A stretch of DNA of 64,000 bases from CAUYXS01 sp965248495 (GCA_965248495.1 CBDFJL010000003.1:1736001-1800000), one strand, 5' to 3'. Shown: positions 35,497 through 43,703, numbered from the stretch's first letter. The notes: generated from the sequence alone by a model not told the origin. Numbers and translations: made by a program.

Positions 35497-36815
35497 CGCA
35501 CGCTACGTGGCGCCGCTGGCCGGCCCTCGCCGGCTGCGATCCGCTTCGCCCAACCTCGATAGAGGGCGCGCTGGGGTATCTCGTCCGTGAAGCCCCCCAC
35601 GCGCTCTCCAGTAGGGGCGACGGCTTCCAAGTCCATGCCGCGCGAAAAGGTGAGCCATCCCCCGGCTCCGTCACCGAGAGCGGCCTGTGTGGCGTGGAAC
35701 ACCTCCAAGTCGTCGGTGTTGACCATGCCCGTCGTGCTCAGCGACCGCTGCACGTCGAGCATGCGAACGGAGTTCAGCTTGTCGGGAACCCCCGGGATCG
35801 CGAAGGTGTAGGAGGACACCTCGGTGTGGTCCACGGCGACGGGCCGGATGACTCTGATGTTGGCGTCGAACAGCACCAGATTCGGGAACACGAAGACCTG
35901 CCGGTTGCTGATGACCTCTTTCGCGTGCTCCTCGCCGTGCCGCTCCACCAGCGTGCGCCAGTAGGCCTCGTAGGCCTCACCCGCCGCGGCGCCTGAGCGA
36001 GCTTTGCCGTTCTCGTAGCCACCCTGGAGAACCGCATGCCCTTCGTCGAACCCGCGGCTTATGCCTTCGGCGGTCGGCAGCGGCCGCCGGGCGAAGCCGG
36101 CTCGCGCGAGGAACTTGTCGTAGGTCGTGAAAGCCGAGCGGTGGACGAACCCCGGGTGGTACCCGTCGACGGCGTTCTCCGCCTGGTACTTCCAGTTGCC
36201 GCGATACGCGTACTGGTGTGGAGCCAGCAATCGCGCGTAGCCCTCCGGGCACCGCTCGGCCCAATAGTCGATATGGGCCTTGGTTGGGCCAAGATGGTCG
36301 TCCAGGGACACCACGTCCGGGTCGAGGCTGCCGAATATCAGACCCTGGTAGGCCTCGACCCTGGGGACCTGTTCGAGCGCGAAGCCCTCGCTGTCAGGAG
36401 GTGTGGGGTAACGCTCAGGGAACGTGGCGCCCACCAGCTCGCCGGAGTTCTTGTACACCCAGCCATGGTAGAAGCACTCGAACGTCTCGCGGTTCCCGCT
36501 CGCCTGGAGGCAGACCATGTTGCCCCGATGCCGGCAGGTGTTGAGGAAGGCCCGAATGCTGCCACCCGCTCCGCGCACGATGATGATGGGGCGCTTGCCA
36601 ATGGACGACGATACGAAGTCGCCCTCGCTGGCGACCTGGCTGACGTGGCCTATGTAGACCCAGCCCGCTTGGAAGATGCGCTCGATCTCGCTATCGAATA
36701 CCTCCGGATCGACGTAGAGCCGCGGGCTGATCTGGAAATCGCTCGCGGATTCCCTGACCATGCTCGCCAGGTCCTCGTTGCTGGGCTTTCCGGCTCGGCC
36801 GTTGGAGCCTCTCAT
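35493..36815 (-). CDS. Aromatic-ring-hydroxylating dioxygenase alpha subunit
   Basis: The 440-residue protein has a Rieske site with C94 and H96 (CRHRG) and C114 and H117 (CFYHGW), and a mononuclear iron site in AENAVDGYHPGFVHRS with H220 and H225. The length and motifs match large subunits of benzoate- or naphthalene-type dioxygenases that need a beta subunit, and a beta gene is present at 32706. The ATG overlaps the LLM stop (ATGA) and its own stop overlaps the molybdenum hydroxylase ATG. No ferredoxin or reductase gene is nearby. Confidence 0.92.
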   Translation of the reverse strand: MRGSNGRAGKPSNEDLASMVRESASDFQISPRLYVDPEVFDSEIERIFQAGWVYIGHVSQVASEGDFVSSSIGKRPIIIVRGAGGSIRAFLNTCRHRGNMVCLQASGNRETFECFYHGWVYKNSGELVGATFPERYPTPPDSEGFALEQVPRVEAYQGLIFGSLDPDVVSLDDHLGPTKAHIDYWAERCPEGYARLLAPHQYAYRGNWKYQAENAVDGYHPGFVHRSAFTTYDKFLARAGFARRPLPTAEGISRGFDEGHAVLQGGYENGKARSGAAAGEAYEAYWRTLVERHGEEHAKEVISNRQVFVFPNLVLFDANIRVIRPVAVDHTEVSSYTFAIPGVPDKLNSVRMLDVQRSLSTTGMVNTDDLEVFHATQAALGDGAGGWLTFSRGMDLEAVAPTGERVGGFTDEIPQRALYRGWAKRIAAGEGRPAAPRSVR

Positions 36816-37885
36816 CTGCTGACCTCCTCGCGCATGGCGGACTCACGCAGTCCTGGGCCGATGACCTCTTGGAACGCTCGCCGTTCTTCCTCCGAAGGCT
36901 GAAAGGTCAGTACCGACGAGAGGTAGACGCGGGTGGCTCCCCACTCCTCGAGCTGCCGGAGCCGCGCGAGGACGAAGTCCGGCTCGCCCGCGATTGCCGT
37001 CGCGTCGGTCATCATCGCCCGCAGGTCTGCTGGGATCACGTCGGCGAGCGTCATCGCGCGCTCCCAGTCGTCGGTGTGCATGAGCGAAGGGTCCATCTGC
37101 GACGCCTCGGCCATGACCCTGGCGACGTGGGGCTTGAGATCGGTGACGTCGTAGTCGATGCCGCGGGCCGCAAGCCATTCGTCGATGTCCGGCGACGCGA
37201 GGATTGGCAAGAGCATGGGACTCCAAACACGCCGTGCCTCTTCCTTCGTATCGCGGACCACGCACCGTACCTCGATCACCTCCTCGATACCGGCGGGGTC
37301 GCGTCCTGCCGACGCGGCACCCTCGGCCAGCCACGCTCTCCCCTGAGCGAGCCCCTCGCGCGTCAGCGGCACTCCGAGGAAGACGCCGTCGCCCAGCTCT
37401 CCCGCGAGCCGTATGCTCCGCGGGCCGTGGCCGGCCAGGAAGATGGGGACAGTGGGCTCGCCTCCCATGTACAGGTGCGAGTGGACACCGTACACGTCCC
37501 ATTCGCCCGCCATGACGCGGCGGACCTCCTCCACGGCTGCCCGCAGGGCCGAGAGGCGCAGGGGTTCGAGACCGACCTTTTGCGGGGCCGCCTGACCGCG
37601 TCCGAGCCACAGCTCGAATCGGTCGGCACCAATCTCCTGAAGGGTCTTGGCCAGGGACGCCAGGACGGACGTGTGGCGCAATCCGGGCGAAGTGAGCGCC
37701 GGGTGGACAACCAACTGCTGCGTGGCGGCGAGAACGGCGGCCATCACCACGTAGGTGTCCCGGTAGTACATCTGGGAGTCGTTGTAACCGCAGCCCCAGA
37801 AGCCGGCCTCTTCGCACTGTTGGGCGAAGCGGACCATCTCCTCCACGGGGCGTCCTGGCGGGGTGCGTAGGTCTACTTTGAGCAT
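36812..37885 (-). CDS. LLM-class flavin-dependent oxidoreductase
   Basis: The 357-residue protein has the luciferase-like TIM barrel: MVRFAQQCEEAGFWGCGYNDS near the start, VVHPALTSPGLRHTSVLASLAKTL, FELWLGRG, and PIFLAGHGPRSIRLAGELGDG near the flavin phosphate site. Relatives include FMN-dependent alkanesulfonate monooxygenases and F420-dependent enzymes. It is the first gene of a four-gene overlapping operon with the dioxygenase and molybdenum hydroxylase. A flavin reductase is not encoded nearby. The start at 37885 (MLKVDLRTPPG) was chosen because the family begins there. Confidence 0.9.
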   Translation of the reverse strand: MLKVDLRTPPGRPVEEMVRFAQQCEEAGFWGCGYNDSQMYYRDTYVVMAAVLAATQQLVVHPALTSPGLRHTSVLASLAKTLQEIGADRFELWLGRGQAAPQKVGLEPLRLSALRAAVEEVRRVMAGEWDVYGVHSHLYMGGEPTVPIFLAGHGPRSIRLAGELGDGVFLGVPLTREGLAQGRAWLAEGAASAGRDPAGIEEVIEVRCVVRDTKEEARRVWSPMLLPILASPDIDEWLAARGIDYDVTDLKPHVARVMAEASQMDPSLMHTDDWERAMTLADVIPADLRAMMTDATAIAGEPDFVLARLRQLEEWGATRVYLSSVLTFQPSEEERRAFQEVIGPGLRESAMREEVSR

Positions 37886-37993
37886 GGGTCCCCAACCGCG
37901 AGGTTTGATTGCGCATGGAAGCCTACCATCGCGGCGATTCCTCCGTGAGCGGCTTGGGCACAGCCAGTTGGCAAACAGCGATGGCGGCGCGCG

Positions 37994-38353
37994 ATGCGCG
38001 TACGACGACACGGCTCCCGCAGCAAGCAAACCGTTGGGCCAAGGGGAAAAGGCGACGTTGACGGCCTCGTTTGCCGGGCCGACTACGAGCGCCACAAAGC
38101 CCAACTGGAGTTTGACCTGGCGTCGCTGGTCGTACCGGAGGCCGATGCGGTCGCAGAGGCCGGTCGTTTGGTTGAGGACCTGCCTACGCTCTGGACTGAG
38201 GCGGACGCTGGCGAGCGCCGGCGACTGCTGCTGGCGGTGCTGGACGCAGTCTACGTGGACATGCGAGAGGCAAAGGCGGTGGTCAGCATCAGGCCGAAGG
38301 CGGCGTTCGAGGCGGTGCTGATTGGCACGTACGACCCCTCTGTTCGAGTTTGA
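37994..38353 (+). pseudogene. Serine recombinase C-terminal remnant
   Basis: The frame encodes a segment typical of the C-terminal helical region of large serine recombinases: DGLVCRADYERHKAQLEFDL, then LPTLWTEADAGERRRLLLAV, LDAVYVDMREAKAVVSIRPK and a final AAFEAVL. The catalytic resolvase domain and zinc ribbon are missing; upstream frames contain no resolvase motifs, and the first 20 residues look like unrelated readthrough. This is most likely the decayed end of an integrase or transposase gene. Confidence 0.65.
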
Positions 38354-38401
38354 GCTAGCACCTCGAATGCTGCCCGCTACGTCAAGCTTTTGGTAGCTCG
38401 C

Positions 38402-38430
38402 TTGGCAAGCGGTAGCCTCAATACTAGAGT
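38402..38430 (+). promoter_or_regulatory. Sigma-70-like promoter for amidohydrolase (leaderless)
   Basis: TTGGCA and TAGAGT are separated by 17 bases. The predicted transcription start coincides with the ATG at 38437 and no Shine-Dalgarno sequence precedes it, so the mRNA would be leaderless. Confidence 0.55.
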
Positions 38431-38436
38431 GCAGCC

Positions 38437-39930
38437 ATGCCGAGACATTGGGCGGTCGTTGCGTTCCTTACCCTTGGGCTAGCCGCCGGGTGTGCCCAGG
38501 CGGCGACCAGCCCAACGCCAACGTCTGGCCCTACGCCTTCACCCTCTTCTCTGCCAACGCCCGCCGCCCGCGCCGCGCTGCCAACGCCCGCCGCCCGCGC
38601 CGCGAGACCAAGCCCAACGGCGACATCAATCTCTCGGCCGACACCCTCGCCGTTCCCCGCTTCAGATCTGGCGGCGGATGTCATCTTCTTCAATGGCCAG
38701 ATCGTCACTATGGAGCCGGGTATGCCGCGAGCTCAGGCTTTGGCCGTCCTGGGACGGGACATCATCGCCGTCGGGACCGACGCTGAAGTCCTCGGCCTGA
38801 GCGGATTGGAGACGGAGGTCGTCGATCTAGATGGGAGGGCGTTGCTCCCCGGCTTCGTCGACACTCATAGCCACCTCTTCAACGATGCGAGTCAGCACTT
38901 GGGGCTAACGCTTGAAGAGGCCCAGGCGGTTGGCCTGCAACGCGGCACCACCACGATGGCAGATATGTTTGTAAAGCCAGGATTTCTAGAACAGATGCGG
39001 ATGTTTGAACGACAAGGGAGACTGAAAATCCGGACGAGTCTGTATCTGAGATACAACTGGCACTGCGAAGTCTTTGGAGACTGGTACATGGATCACCCAC
39101 CAACCTTGGACACAGGCCAGATGCTGCGCATCCCAGGAGTAAAGATATTCGAAGACTCCGTATGCAATGGTGGCAAGGGTTCAGCTTCGAGTCACGATAG
39201 CCCTGGGAAGTATCTATCTCTGACGGAGGAGGAGTTGACGAACGTCGTGGTTAAGCTGCAGAGCCTTGGCTACCAAGCCGCAATTCATGCCATCAACGAT
39301 CTGTCTGTCGAGACGGCCCTGGCCGCCATTGAGAACGCGTTGGACGGCGCCCCTAACACATCCAGACATCGCATCGAGCACAATGCGGAGATCAGGCCAG
39401 ATCTGTTGGCCCGTTATGGGCAGATCGGCATCGTCCCTTCAATACCAAATTCATCGACCTGTTGGTCAACGGCGGTGGTTGATGATCGCGGCGGACCGAC
39501 GACGCGGTCTTGGTTCACGCCGTGGCGCTCGCTTCTTGCTGCAAATCCCGGATTACACGTCGCATGGCAGAGCGACCTGCCGTGGTGGGGACTGGGTCCC
39601 ATTCCTGGTTTATATAGCCTTACCACTCGCAATCAGATCAACCTCGATGGCGAGGCAGTCTGTCAAGCACCGGGCTGGATGCTCGATGAAGCCGTAACGG
39701 TCGAACAAGCCCTGCGCATGATGACGATTGATGCGGCCTATGCGCTGTTCATGGAGGAGAAGATCGGAAGCTTGAAACCCGGTAAATTCGCCGATCTGGT
39801 GATCCTCTCCGACAACCCTCTGACGGTCGAACTCGATTCGCTCATCGATCTGGAAGTCCAAATGACGATGGTGGGAGGGGGAGTGGAGCATTGCGCTCCA
39901 GACTCGGCGGCAGTGTGCCCAGAATCTTAA
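38437..39930 (+). CDS. Lipoprotein amidohydrolase (YtcJ/amidohydrolase-3-like)
   Basis: The 497-residue protein starts with a lipoprotein signal (lipobox LAAGC, Cys 19) and a Pro/Ala/Thr-rich linker that contains an exact 27-base tandem duplication. The metal-dependent hydrolase domain follows: DVIFFNGQIVTMEPGMPRAQ, LLPGFVDTHSHLF with the first metal histidines, AIHAINDLS, RIEHNAEIRP, and an aspartate in WQSDLPWWG. The C-terminus has IGSLKPGKFADLVILSDNPL. The enzyme would hydrolyse an amide or cyclic C-N bond outside the cytoplasm. The GC content is visibly lower than in its neighbours, and it adjoins a recombinase remnant and a tmRNA gene, suggesting recent acquisition. Confidence 0.87.
   Translation: MPRHWAVVAFLTLGLAAGCAQAATSPTPTSGPTPSPSSLPTPAARAALPTPAARAARPSPTATSISRPTPSPFPASDLAADVIFFNGQIVTMEPGMPRAQALAVLGRDIIAVGTDAEVLGLSGLETEVVDLDGRALLPGFVDTHSHLFNDASQHLGLTLEEAQAVGLQRGTTTMADMFVKPGFLEQMRMFERQGRLKIRTSLYLRYNWHCEVFGDWYMDHPPTLDTGQMLRIPGVKIFEDSVCNGGKGSASSHDSPGKYLSLTEEELTNVVVKLQSLGYQAAIHAINDLSVETALAAIENALDGAPNTSRHRIEHNAEIRPDLLARYGQIGIVPSIPNSSTCWSTAVVDDRGGPTTRSWFTPWRSLLAANPGLHVAWQSDLPWWGLGPIPGLYSLTTRNQINLDGEAVCQAPGWMLDEAVTVEQALRMMTIDAAYALFMEEKIGSLKPGKFADLVILSDNPLTVELDSLIDLEVQMTMVGGGVEHCAPDSAAVCPES
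38551..38604 (+). repeat. 27-bp exact tandem duplication in lipoprotein linker
   Basis: Two identical 27-base copies (38551-38577 and 38578-38604) encode LPTPAARAA twice. The unit is in frame, so only linker length changes. Confidence 0.85.
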
Positions 39931-39966
39931 CTGCCGAACCAACAGTCCATCGGGCTGCCGTGTTCA

Positions 39967-40315
39967 TGGTGGAGATGGGGGAGAGTCGAACTCCCCGTCC
40001 AGAAGATACCGGTACAGGATGTACTACAGGCTTATCCGGCGTTTTGTTGACACGCCCGGGACGTCCACCGGCGGACTTCCCAGGAGCCTACCGCTGATCT
40101 TAGGCGGCCCTCAGCGGCGTTGGGGCCGCAGCACCCCGGCTATATATCGCCTCCCGCCACCGTCGGGGTGGGCAGCAGGGGCGTGGCTACGTGCTTTACG
40201 CGGCCAGTGCGACTTGCTTGTTGCCAGTCACTTGTTTGTCACCTTATTAACGAGGGGGCGACGACCTCGGCCTGCAATCCTGCCCAACCATCCCCTGTCG
40301 AAACCACGCATCCCC
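39967..40315 (-). ncRNA. ssrA: tmRNA (transfer-messenger RNA)
   Basis: This 349-base RNA gene rescues stalled ribosomes. The 5' end GGGGATGCGTGGTTTCGACA (40315 downward) and the 3' end CATCTCCACCA (ending at 39967, CCA encoded) pair as an acceptor stem: GGGGATG with CATCTCC, one G-U pair. A T-arm with GGGAG-TTCGACT-CTCCC precedes the acceptor strand, and the 5' segment has the GGTTTCGACA typical of tmRNA D-loops. The internal frame 40225-40196 encodes GNKQVALAA and then TAA; the hydrophobic -ALAA end is the usual proteolysis signal. The starting glycine replaces the common alanine. It is followed within 40 bases by a region of foreign character and is 1 kb from smpB. Confidence 0.93.
40196..40225 (-). 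other. tmRNA tag-peptide reading frame
   Basis: GGC-AAC-AAG-CAA-GTC-GCA-CTG-GCC-GCG-TAA inside the tmRNA gives the tag GNKQVALAA. I chose GGC as resume codon because the resulting nine-residue tag ends in ALAA. An alternative resume point one codon earlier (ACT) would add a threonine. Confidence 0.8.
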
Positions 40316-40332
40316 ATGAGTCGGACGCTTTC

Positions 40333-40338
40333 ATTGTA
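40333..40338 (-). promoter_or_regulatory. -10 element for tmRNA
   Basis: TACAAT (five of six consensus bases) lies 17 bases before the mature tmRNA 5' end, leaving a short leader for RNase P removal. No good -35 is visible. Confidence 0.4.
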
Positions 40339-40443
40339 CTGCGGGCGCATGTACAGCGGGTGTGTGTACCGCGAGCGAGACTGCGAACCCGACGCTGTAC
40401 CGCGCGCCACCATCGATACTTGGGCGACACTGGGCTTGTGCGC

Positions 40444-40773
40444 CTACTTCGGCGGCAGTGACCCGGCGAACGCCACGCCGCGGTTGATCCACCCAGCGAG
40501 CGCGGCATCGTCGGCGTAGCCAGGCGGCGTGACGTAGACTATGCCCGACATAGGGCGGCCCGTGAAGTCCATCGGCCGGGCGTGGGGTAGGGCGAGGGCG
40601 TCCGCGTGCGCCTCGGCCCCGACCCGCACCACCAGCTCGTGGCCCAGCACGCCACAGCACATGTTGCCGCCCAGCATGAAGGACAGCCCGCCGAACATCT
40701 TGCGCTCGGTGATCGTCCCGCGGCCGGCCATGGCCTGCCGCACGCGCTCCGCGATCCGCTCGTCGTACGCCAT
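40444..40773 (-). CDS. TfoX/Sxy N-terminal domain protein
   Basis: The 109-residue protein consists of one TfoX N-terminal domain (PF04993). It has MAYDERIAERVRQAMAG, then ERKMFGGLSFMLGGNMCCGV and GAEAHADALALPHARPMDFT, and ends with PPGYADDAALAGWINRGV. Stand-alone domains of this type are common and mostly uncharacterised; competence regulation is known only for the longer proteobacterial Sxy. The start at 40773 follows GGAGGTG. It lies between the tmRNA gene and the divergent glycosylase gene. Confidence 0.88.
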   Translation of the reverse strand: MAYDERIAERVRQAMAGRGTITERKMFGGLSFMLGGNMCCGVLGHELVVRVGAEAHADALALPHARPMDFTGRPMSGIVYVTPPGYADDAALAGWINRGVAFAGSLPPK

Positions 40774-40861
40774 TGCGCACCTCCGCTGCCGACGGCCACG
40801 CCTGGCCGTGGCGCGCCAGCATGCGCTACCCTCTGTCGACCGCGCAAGGAGGCGAGGACAC

Positions 40862-41314
40862 ATGCCCGATATGCAGGCACCGGACCGTATCGAGCCCAAG
40901 CGGCTAGGGGACTACCTGGAGATCATGAGCAAGGCCGTGTTCCAGGCCGGCATCTCGTGGAAGGTGGTCGAAAACAAATGGACCGGCATCAGGGAGGCGT
41001 TCAAGAACTTCGACGCCGAGGCCGTTGCGGCCTTCGGGGAGACGGAGCTGGACGCGCTGACCAACGACACGCGGGTCATTCGCAACAGGCGCAAGCTAGA
41101 GGGGATCGTGGGCAACGCCCGGAAGCTCATCGAGCTCGACCGCGCGCCGGGCGGATTCAAGGGCTACCTGCGCTCGCACGCCGACTTCCCGGCGCTGGTC
41201 AAGGATATGCGCAAGCAGTTCAAGTTCCTCGGGAACACGGGCGCGTATTACATGCTCTACGTGGTCGGCGAGGAGGTCCCGTCGCACGAGGAGTGGATGG
41301 CGGCGTCCCGCTAG
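40862..41314 (+). CDS. DNA-3-methyladenine glycosylase I-like protein
   Basis: The 150-residue protein matches the helical core of Tag-type DNA glycosylases: KAVFQAGISWKVVENKWTGI, then EAFKNFDAEAVAAFGETELD, RNRRKLEGIVGNARKLIEL and FKFLGNTGAYYMLYVVGEEV. Tag excises 3-methyladenine from alkylated DNA. The protein is shorter than the roughly 187-residue E. coli enzyme and lacks the Cys/His zinc ligands at both ends, so it may be a divergent member. AAGGAGG precedes the start. It is convergent with smpB. Confidence 0.85.
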   Translation: MPDMQAPDRIEPKRLGDYLEIMSKAVFQAGISWKVVENKWTGIREAFKNFDAEAVAAFGETELDALTNDTRVIRNRRKLEGIVGNARKLIELDRAPGGFKGYLRSHADFPALVKDMRKQFKFLGNTGAYYMLYVVGEEVPSHEEWMAASR

Positions 41315-41335
41315 CGGCCGTGACGCCGGGTCGCC

Positions 41336-41854
41336 TCAGCGAGAGCGCTCGCGGATGGCGCGGCCTATCTCGCGGTCCGACTCCCGCTCCATGATGCGCT
41401 TGCGCTTGTCGTAGCTCCGGCGTCCCTTGGCCAGGGCAAGCTCCACCTTGGCGTGGTGGTCCTTCAAGTAGAGGCGCAAGGGCACGAGCGTGAGCCCCTG
41501 TTGTCCAGCCTGGCTCGTCAGCCGGTTGAGCTGCGCACGGTGCAGCAACAGCTTGCGCGCCCGCAGCGGCTCGTGGTTCCAAGGCCCGCCGGCCGTCCAT
41601 TGGGAGATGTGCAGGTTTTGGAGCCACAGCTCGCCGTTGCGGACCTGTCCATATGCGTCTCTTATGTTCACCCGGCCTGCGCGGATGGACTTGATCTCGG
41701 TACCGGTCAGGGCCAGACCCGCCTCAACGCTCTCGATCACCGCGTAGTCGAAGCGCGCTCGCCGGTTGTCGACGACTGTGCGGTAGCGGGGCTGACCCTC
41801 CGCAGGGGCCGGCTTCGTCGCGCTGGGCTGACGGCCTTTTGACTTCTTGGCCAC
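41336..41854 (-). CDS. smpB: SsrA-binding protein SmpB
   Basis: The 172-residue protein has the conserved OB-fold core: NRRARFDYAVIESVEAGLAL, TGTEIKSIRAGRVNIRDAYG, ELWLQNLHISQW, RKLLLHRAQLNRL and LVPLRLYLKDHHAKVELALA. A basic KGRRSYDKR tail follows that enters the decoding centre. A 15-20 residue basic N-terminal extension precedes the core. The start is GTG at 41854, seven bases after the ctpA stop, so the two genes are co-transcribed. SmpB binds tmRNA, whose gene lies about 1 kb downstream on the same strand. Confidence 0.95.
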   Translation of the reverse strand: MAKKSKGRQPSATKPAPAEGQPRYRTVVDNRRARFDYAVIESVEAGLALTGTEIKSIRAGRVNIRDAYGQVRNGELWLQNLHISQWTAGGPWNHEPLRARKLLLHRAQLNRLTSQAGQQGLTLVPLRLYLKDHHAKVELALAKGRRSYDKRKRIMERESDREIGRAIRERSR

Positions 41855-41861
41855 GATGCGC

Positions 41862-43163
41862 CTAGCGGCCGAGCTCGCGGTCGAGCAGCGAGACCGCAAC
41901 GTCGAGGGCCTCGTCGGCATCGCCGTCCGCCGGTGGTGGCGCCTCGATGGAGCATAGCGCCTCGATGGCGTCGAGCACCTCGGGGTTGGCGCCGGCCGAG
42001 GAGTCGGCCCCGCCGTAGCCCGAGCACAGCGCCTGGACCAGGCCGCCGATGCGGATCAGCTCCTGCGTGTTGGACGCCGGCCCCACCGCGACGTCCGGCT
42101 CCAAACCCTCGCCTTCGATGAGGCGCCCGTCCGGCGTGAGCCAGCGTCCGGTTGTCAGGAACAGCCCACCGCCGTTCGCCAGCGGGTAGGCCGTGTTGAA
42201 GGAGCCCTTGCCGAAGGTGCGCGAGCCAACGATGGTGGCGCGGCCTTGGTCCTGGAGCGCGCCCGTGGTGAACTCCGCAGCGCTGGCCGTGAAGGCGTTG
42301 ACCAGCACGGCTAGCGGCAGGTCGGTGGCACTCCCGCCATCGCTAGCCTCGAAATCCGTCCGCCCGCCGTCGCTATCGACCAGCGAGACTACGAGGCCGC
42401 CGTCGATGAACTCGCCCGTGACCGCGACGCCCGCGTCGACGAGGCCGCCGCCATTGTTGCGCAGGTCCAGGACGAGCGCCTCCACACCCTGGGACCGCAG
42501 GTCGGCGATGGCCTCGCGCAGCTGTCCGGGCGTCGCCGACTCGTACGCTGAGAGGCGTATGTATCCAATATGCGGCGAGCCGTCGACCAGGCGGGAGGTC
42601 ACGCTGGTCAAGGTGATGGTGTCGCGCACGACGGACACATCGAAAGGCTCCGGCGAACCGGTTCTCAGGATGGACAGGATGACGGTGGAGTCCTTGGGCC
42701 CGCGTATCAGGGCCACGGCCTCGAAGATCGTGAAGCCGGCGATGCTCTCGGCGTCGACCCCCAGGATGACGTCGCCGGGCAGCAGCCCCGCGCCCTCCGC
42801 CGGCGAGCCGGGTAGCGGCGCCTGGATCAGAATCTGGCCGTCACGGCTCGTGACTTCGGCGCCGATGCCCTCGAACTGGCCGCTGTAGTTGAAGGTGATC
42901 TCGTAAAGCTGGGGGGTGGTGTAGGAGCTGTAGGGGTCGTCCAGCTCCTCGATGACACCACGAATGGCCGCGTTGAGCAGGTCCTCGGTAGCCAGGTCGC
43001 CCTTGTTGACGTACCCGCCCTGGATGAGCGCGAGGACCTCGTCGAGGGTGCGCGCCTCCTCGGTGGGCTCTTCGCTGGTGCCGAAGTCGGCCAGCATGAC
43101 GACGACCGTCGCAATGGCGACGAGGACGGCGACGACGGCGAGGACGCGTGAGCTCATGGTCAC
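41862..43163 (-). CDS. ctpA: S41-family C-terminal processing peptidase
   Basis: The 433-residue protein has an N-terminal membrane anchor or signal (LAVVAVLVAIATVVVMLA) and a helical CTP N-domain. A PDZ domain follows (GIGAEVTSRDGQILIQAPLP, SPAEGAGLLPGDVILGV). The peptidase core has LVLDLRNNGGGLVDAG, the serine in LVNAFTASAAEFTTGALQD and the lysine in GSRTFGKGSFN. It degrades or processes proteins at the C-terminus outside the membrane; periplasmic substrates tagged or misfolded are typical. The start may be GTG at 43163 or ATG at 43157. A good promoter lies 72 bases upstream of the gene. Confidence 0.93.
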   Translation of the reverse strand: MTMSSRVLAVVAVLVAIATVVVMLADFGTSEEPTEEARTLDEVLALIQGGYVNKGDLATEDLLNAAIRGVIEELDDPYSSYTTPQLYEITFNYSGQFEGIGAEVTSRDGQILIQAPLPGSPAEGAGLLPGDVILGVDAESIAGFTIFEAVALIRGPKDSTVILSILRTGSPEPFDVSVVRDTITLTSVTSRLVDGSPHIGYIRLSAYESATPGQLREAIADLRSQGVEALVLDLRNNGGGLVDAGVAVTGEFIDGGLVVSLVDSDGGRTDFEASDGGSATDLPLAVLVNAFTASAAEFTTGALQDQGRATIVGSRTFGKGSFNTAYPLANGGGLFLTTGRWLTPDGRLIEGEGLEPDVAVGPASNTQELIRIGGLVQALCSGYGGADSSAGANPEVLDAIEALCSIEAPPPADGDADEALDVAVSLLDRELGR

Positions 43164-43477
43164 TTGGGTGCGCGAAGTGCGCGAGGAGAAAGCAGAGGCC
43201 CCGTCGCCATGGCCGTTGCCAGGCCGCGGGGCCGTTGGCTCATTTTAGCATGCGAGCGCTACGCGGTCAGCGCAGCCTCCAGCCGGGGTGTCGAGCGGGC
43301 ATGCGGGAGAAGGGGAGCGCCCCTGAAGTCCACTGAGCGCTTCATTTGCCGCATAAGTTTACATAACAGTAATAGTGCGAACCGCACAGTAGACCTATTG
43401 GTATTGGAGGCCGTAGAGGCCCTTCCGGCCCCTTAGCGAGAGTCTCGGTGCCGCATGGCGTCACCGCCCCCCTCGCG
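43164..43477. other. Intergenic region upstream of ctpA
   Basis: This 314-base gap holds the ctpA promoter near 43242-43270 and, around 43360-43390, an AT-rich block unlike its surroundings that includes a GTGCGaacCGCAC inverted repeat. I find no RNA gene or reading frame. Confidence 0.5.
43242..43270 (-). promoter_or_regulatory. Sigma-70-like promoter for ctpA-smpB
   Basis: On the minus strand CTGACC (43270-43265) and TAAAAT (43247-43242) are 17 bases apart, with a TGC extension before the -10. The predicted leader is about 72 bases. This is the best promoter match in the window. Confidence 0.6.
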
Positions 43478-43666
43478 CTAGCGGCCCTCGTCGCCCAGCA
43501 GCTTGACGCCGACATAGGCCGCGAGCGCCGCCAGCCCGACGATCGCCAGGCTCGCGAAGGTGGCCGTCCCGACGTGCATGCCTCGGTTCGTCAACGTGGT
43601 CGCAATCACCGTGATCACGAGGAAGACGGCGACGAAGCGCAGTTGGAATTTGTACGTGTCGTTCAT
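43478..43666 (-). CDS. Small two-TM membrane protein, unknown
   Basis: The 62-residue protein has two hydrophobic segments, FVAVFLVITVIATTL and ASLAIVGLAALAAYVGVKLL, after a short start MNDTYKFQLR. I recognise no family. It is the last of three small genes that follow hflX in the same direction, with gaps of 53, 18 and 37 bases. Confidence 0.6.
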   Translation of the reverse strand: MNDTYKFQLRFVAVFLVITVIATTLTNRGMHVGTATFASLAIVGLAALAAYVGVKLLGDEGR

Positions 43667-43703
43667 GTGGCGATCGTGACGCCCGGCGATGGCCCTGGAC
43701 CGC

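Larger units (their letters stand above)
37886..38436. other. Region with recombinase remnant between operon and amidohydrolase
   Basis: These 551 bases hold a serine-recombinase C-terminal remnant (37994-38353) and, at the right end, a promoter for the amidohydrolase. I see no clear direct repeats that could be attachment sites. Confidence 0.5.

Noticed and set aside
37886..38436. Attachment-site direct repeat matching the tmRNA 3' end
   Set aside because: I searched by eye for GGGGAGTTCGAC-like or GGAGATGG-like sequence on either strand and found none.
43340..43440. AT-rich block upstream of ctpA as a small RNA gene
   Set aside because: No consistent promoter plus terminator pair was found around it; it may just be regulatory DNA.
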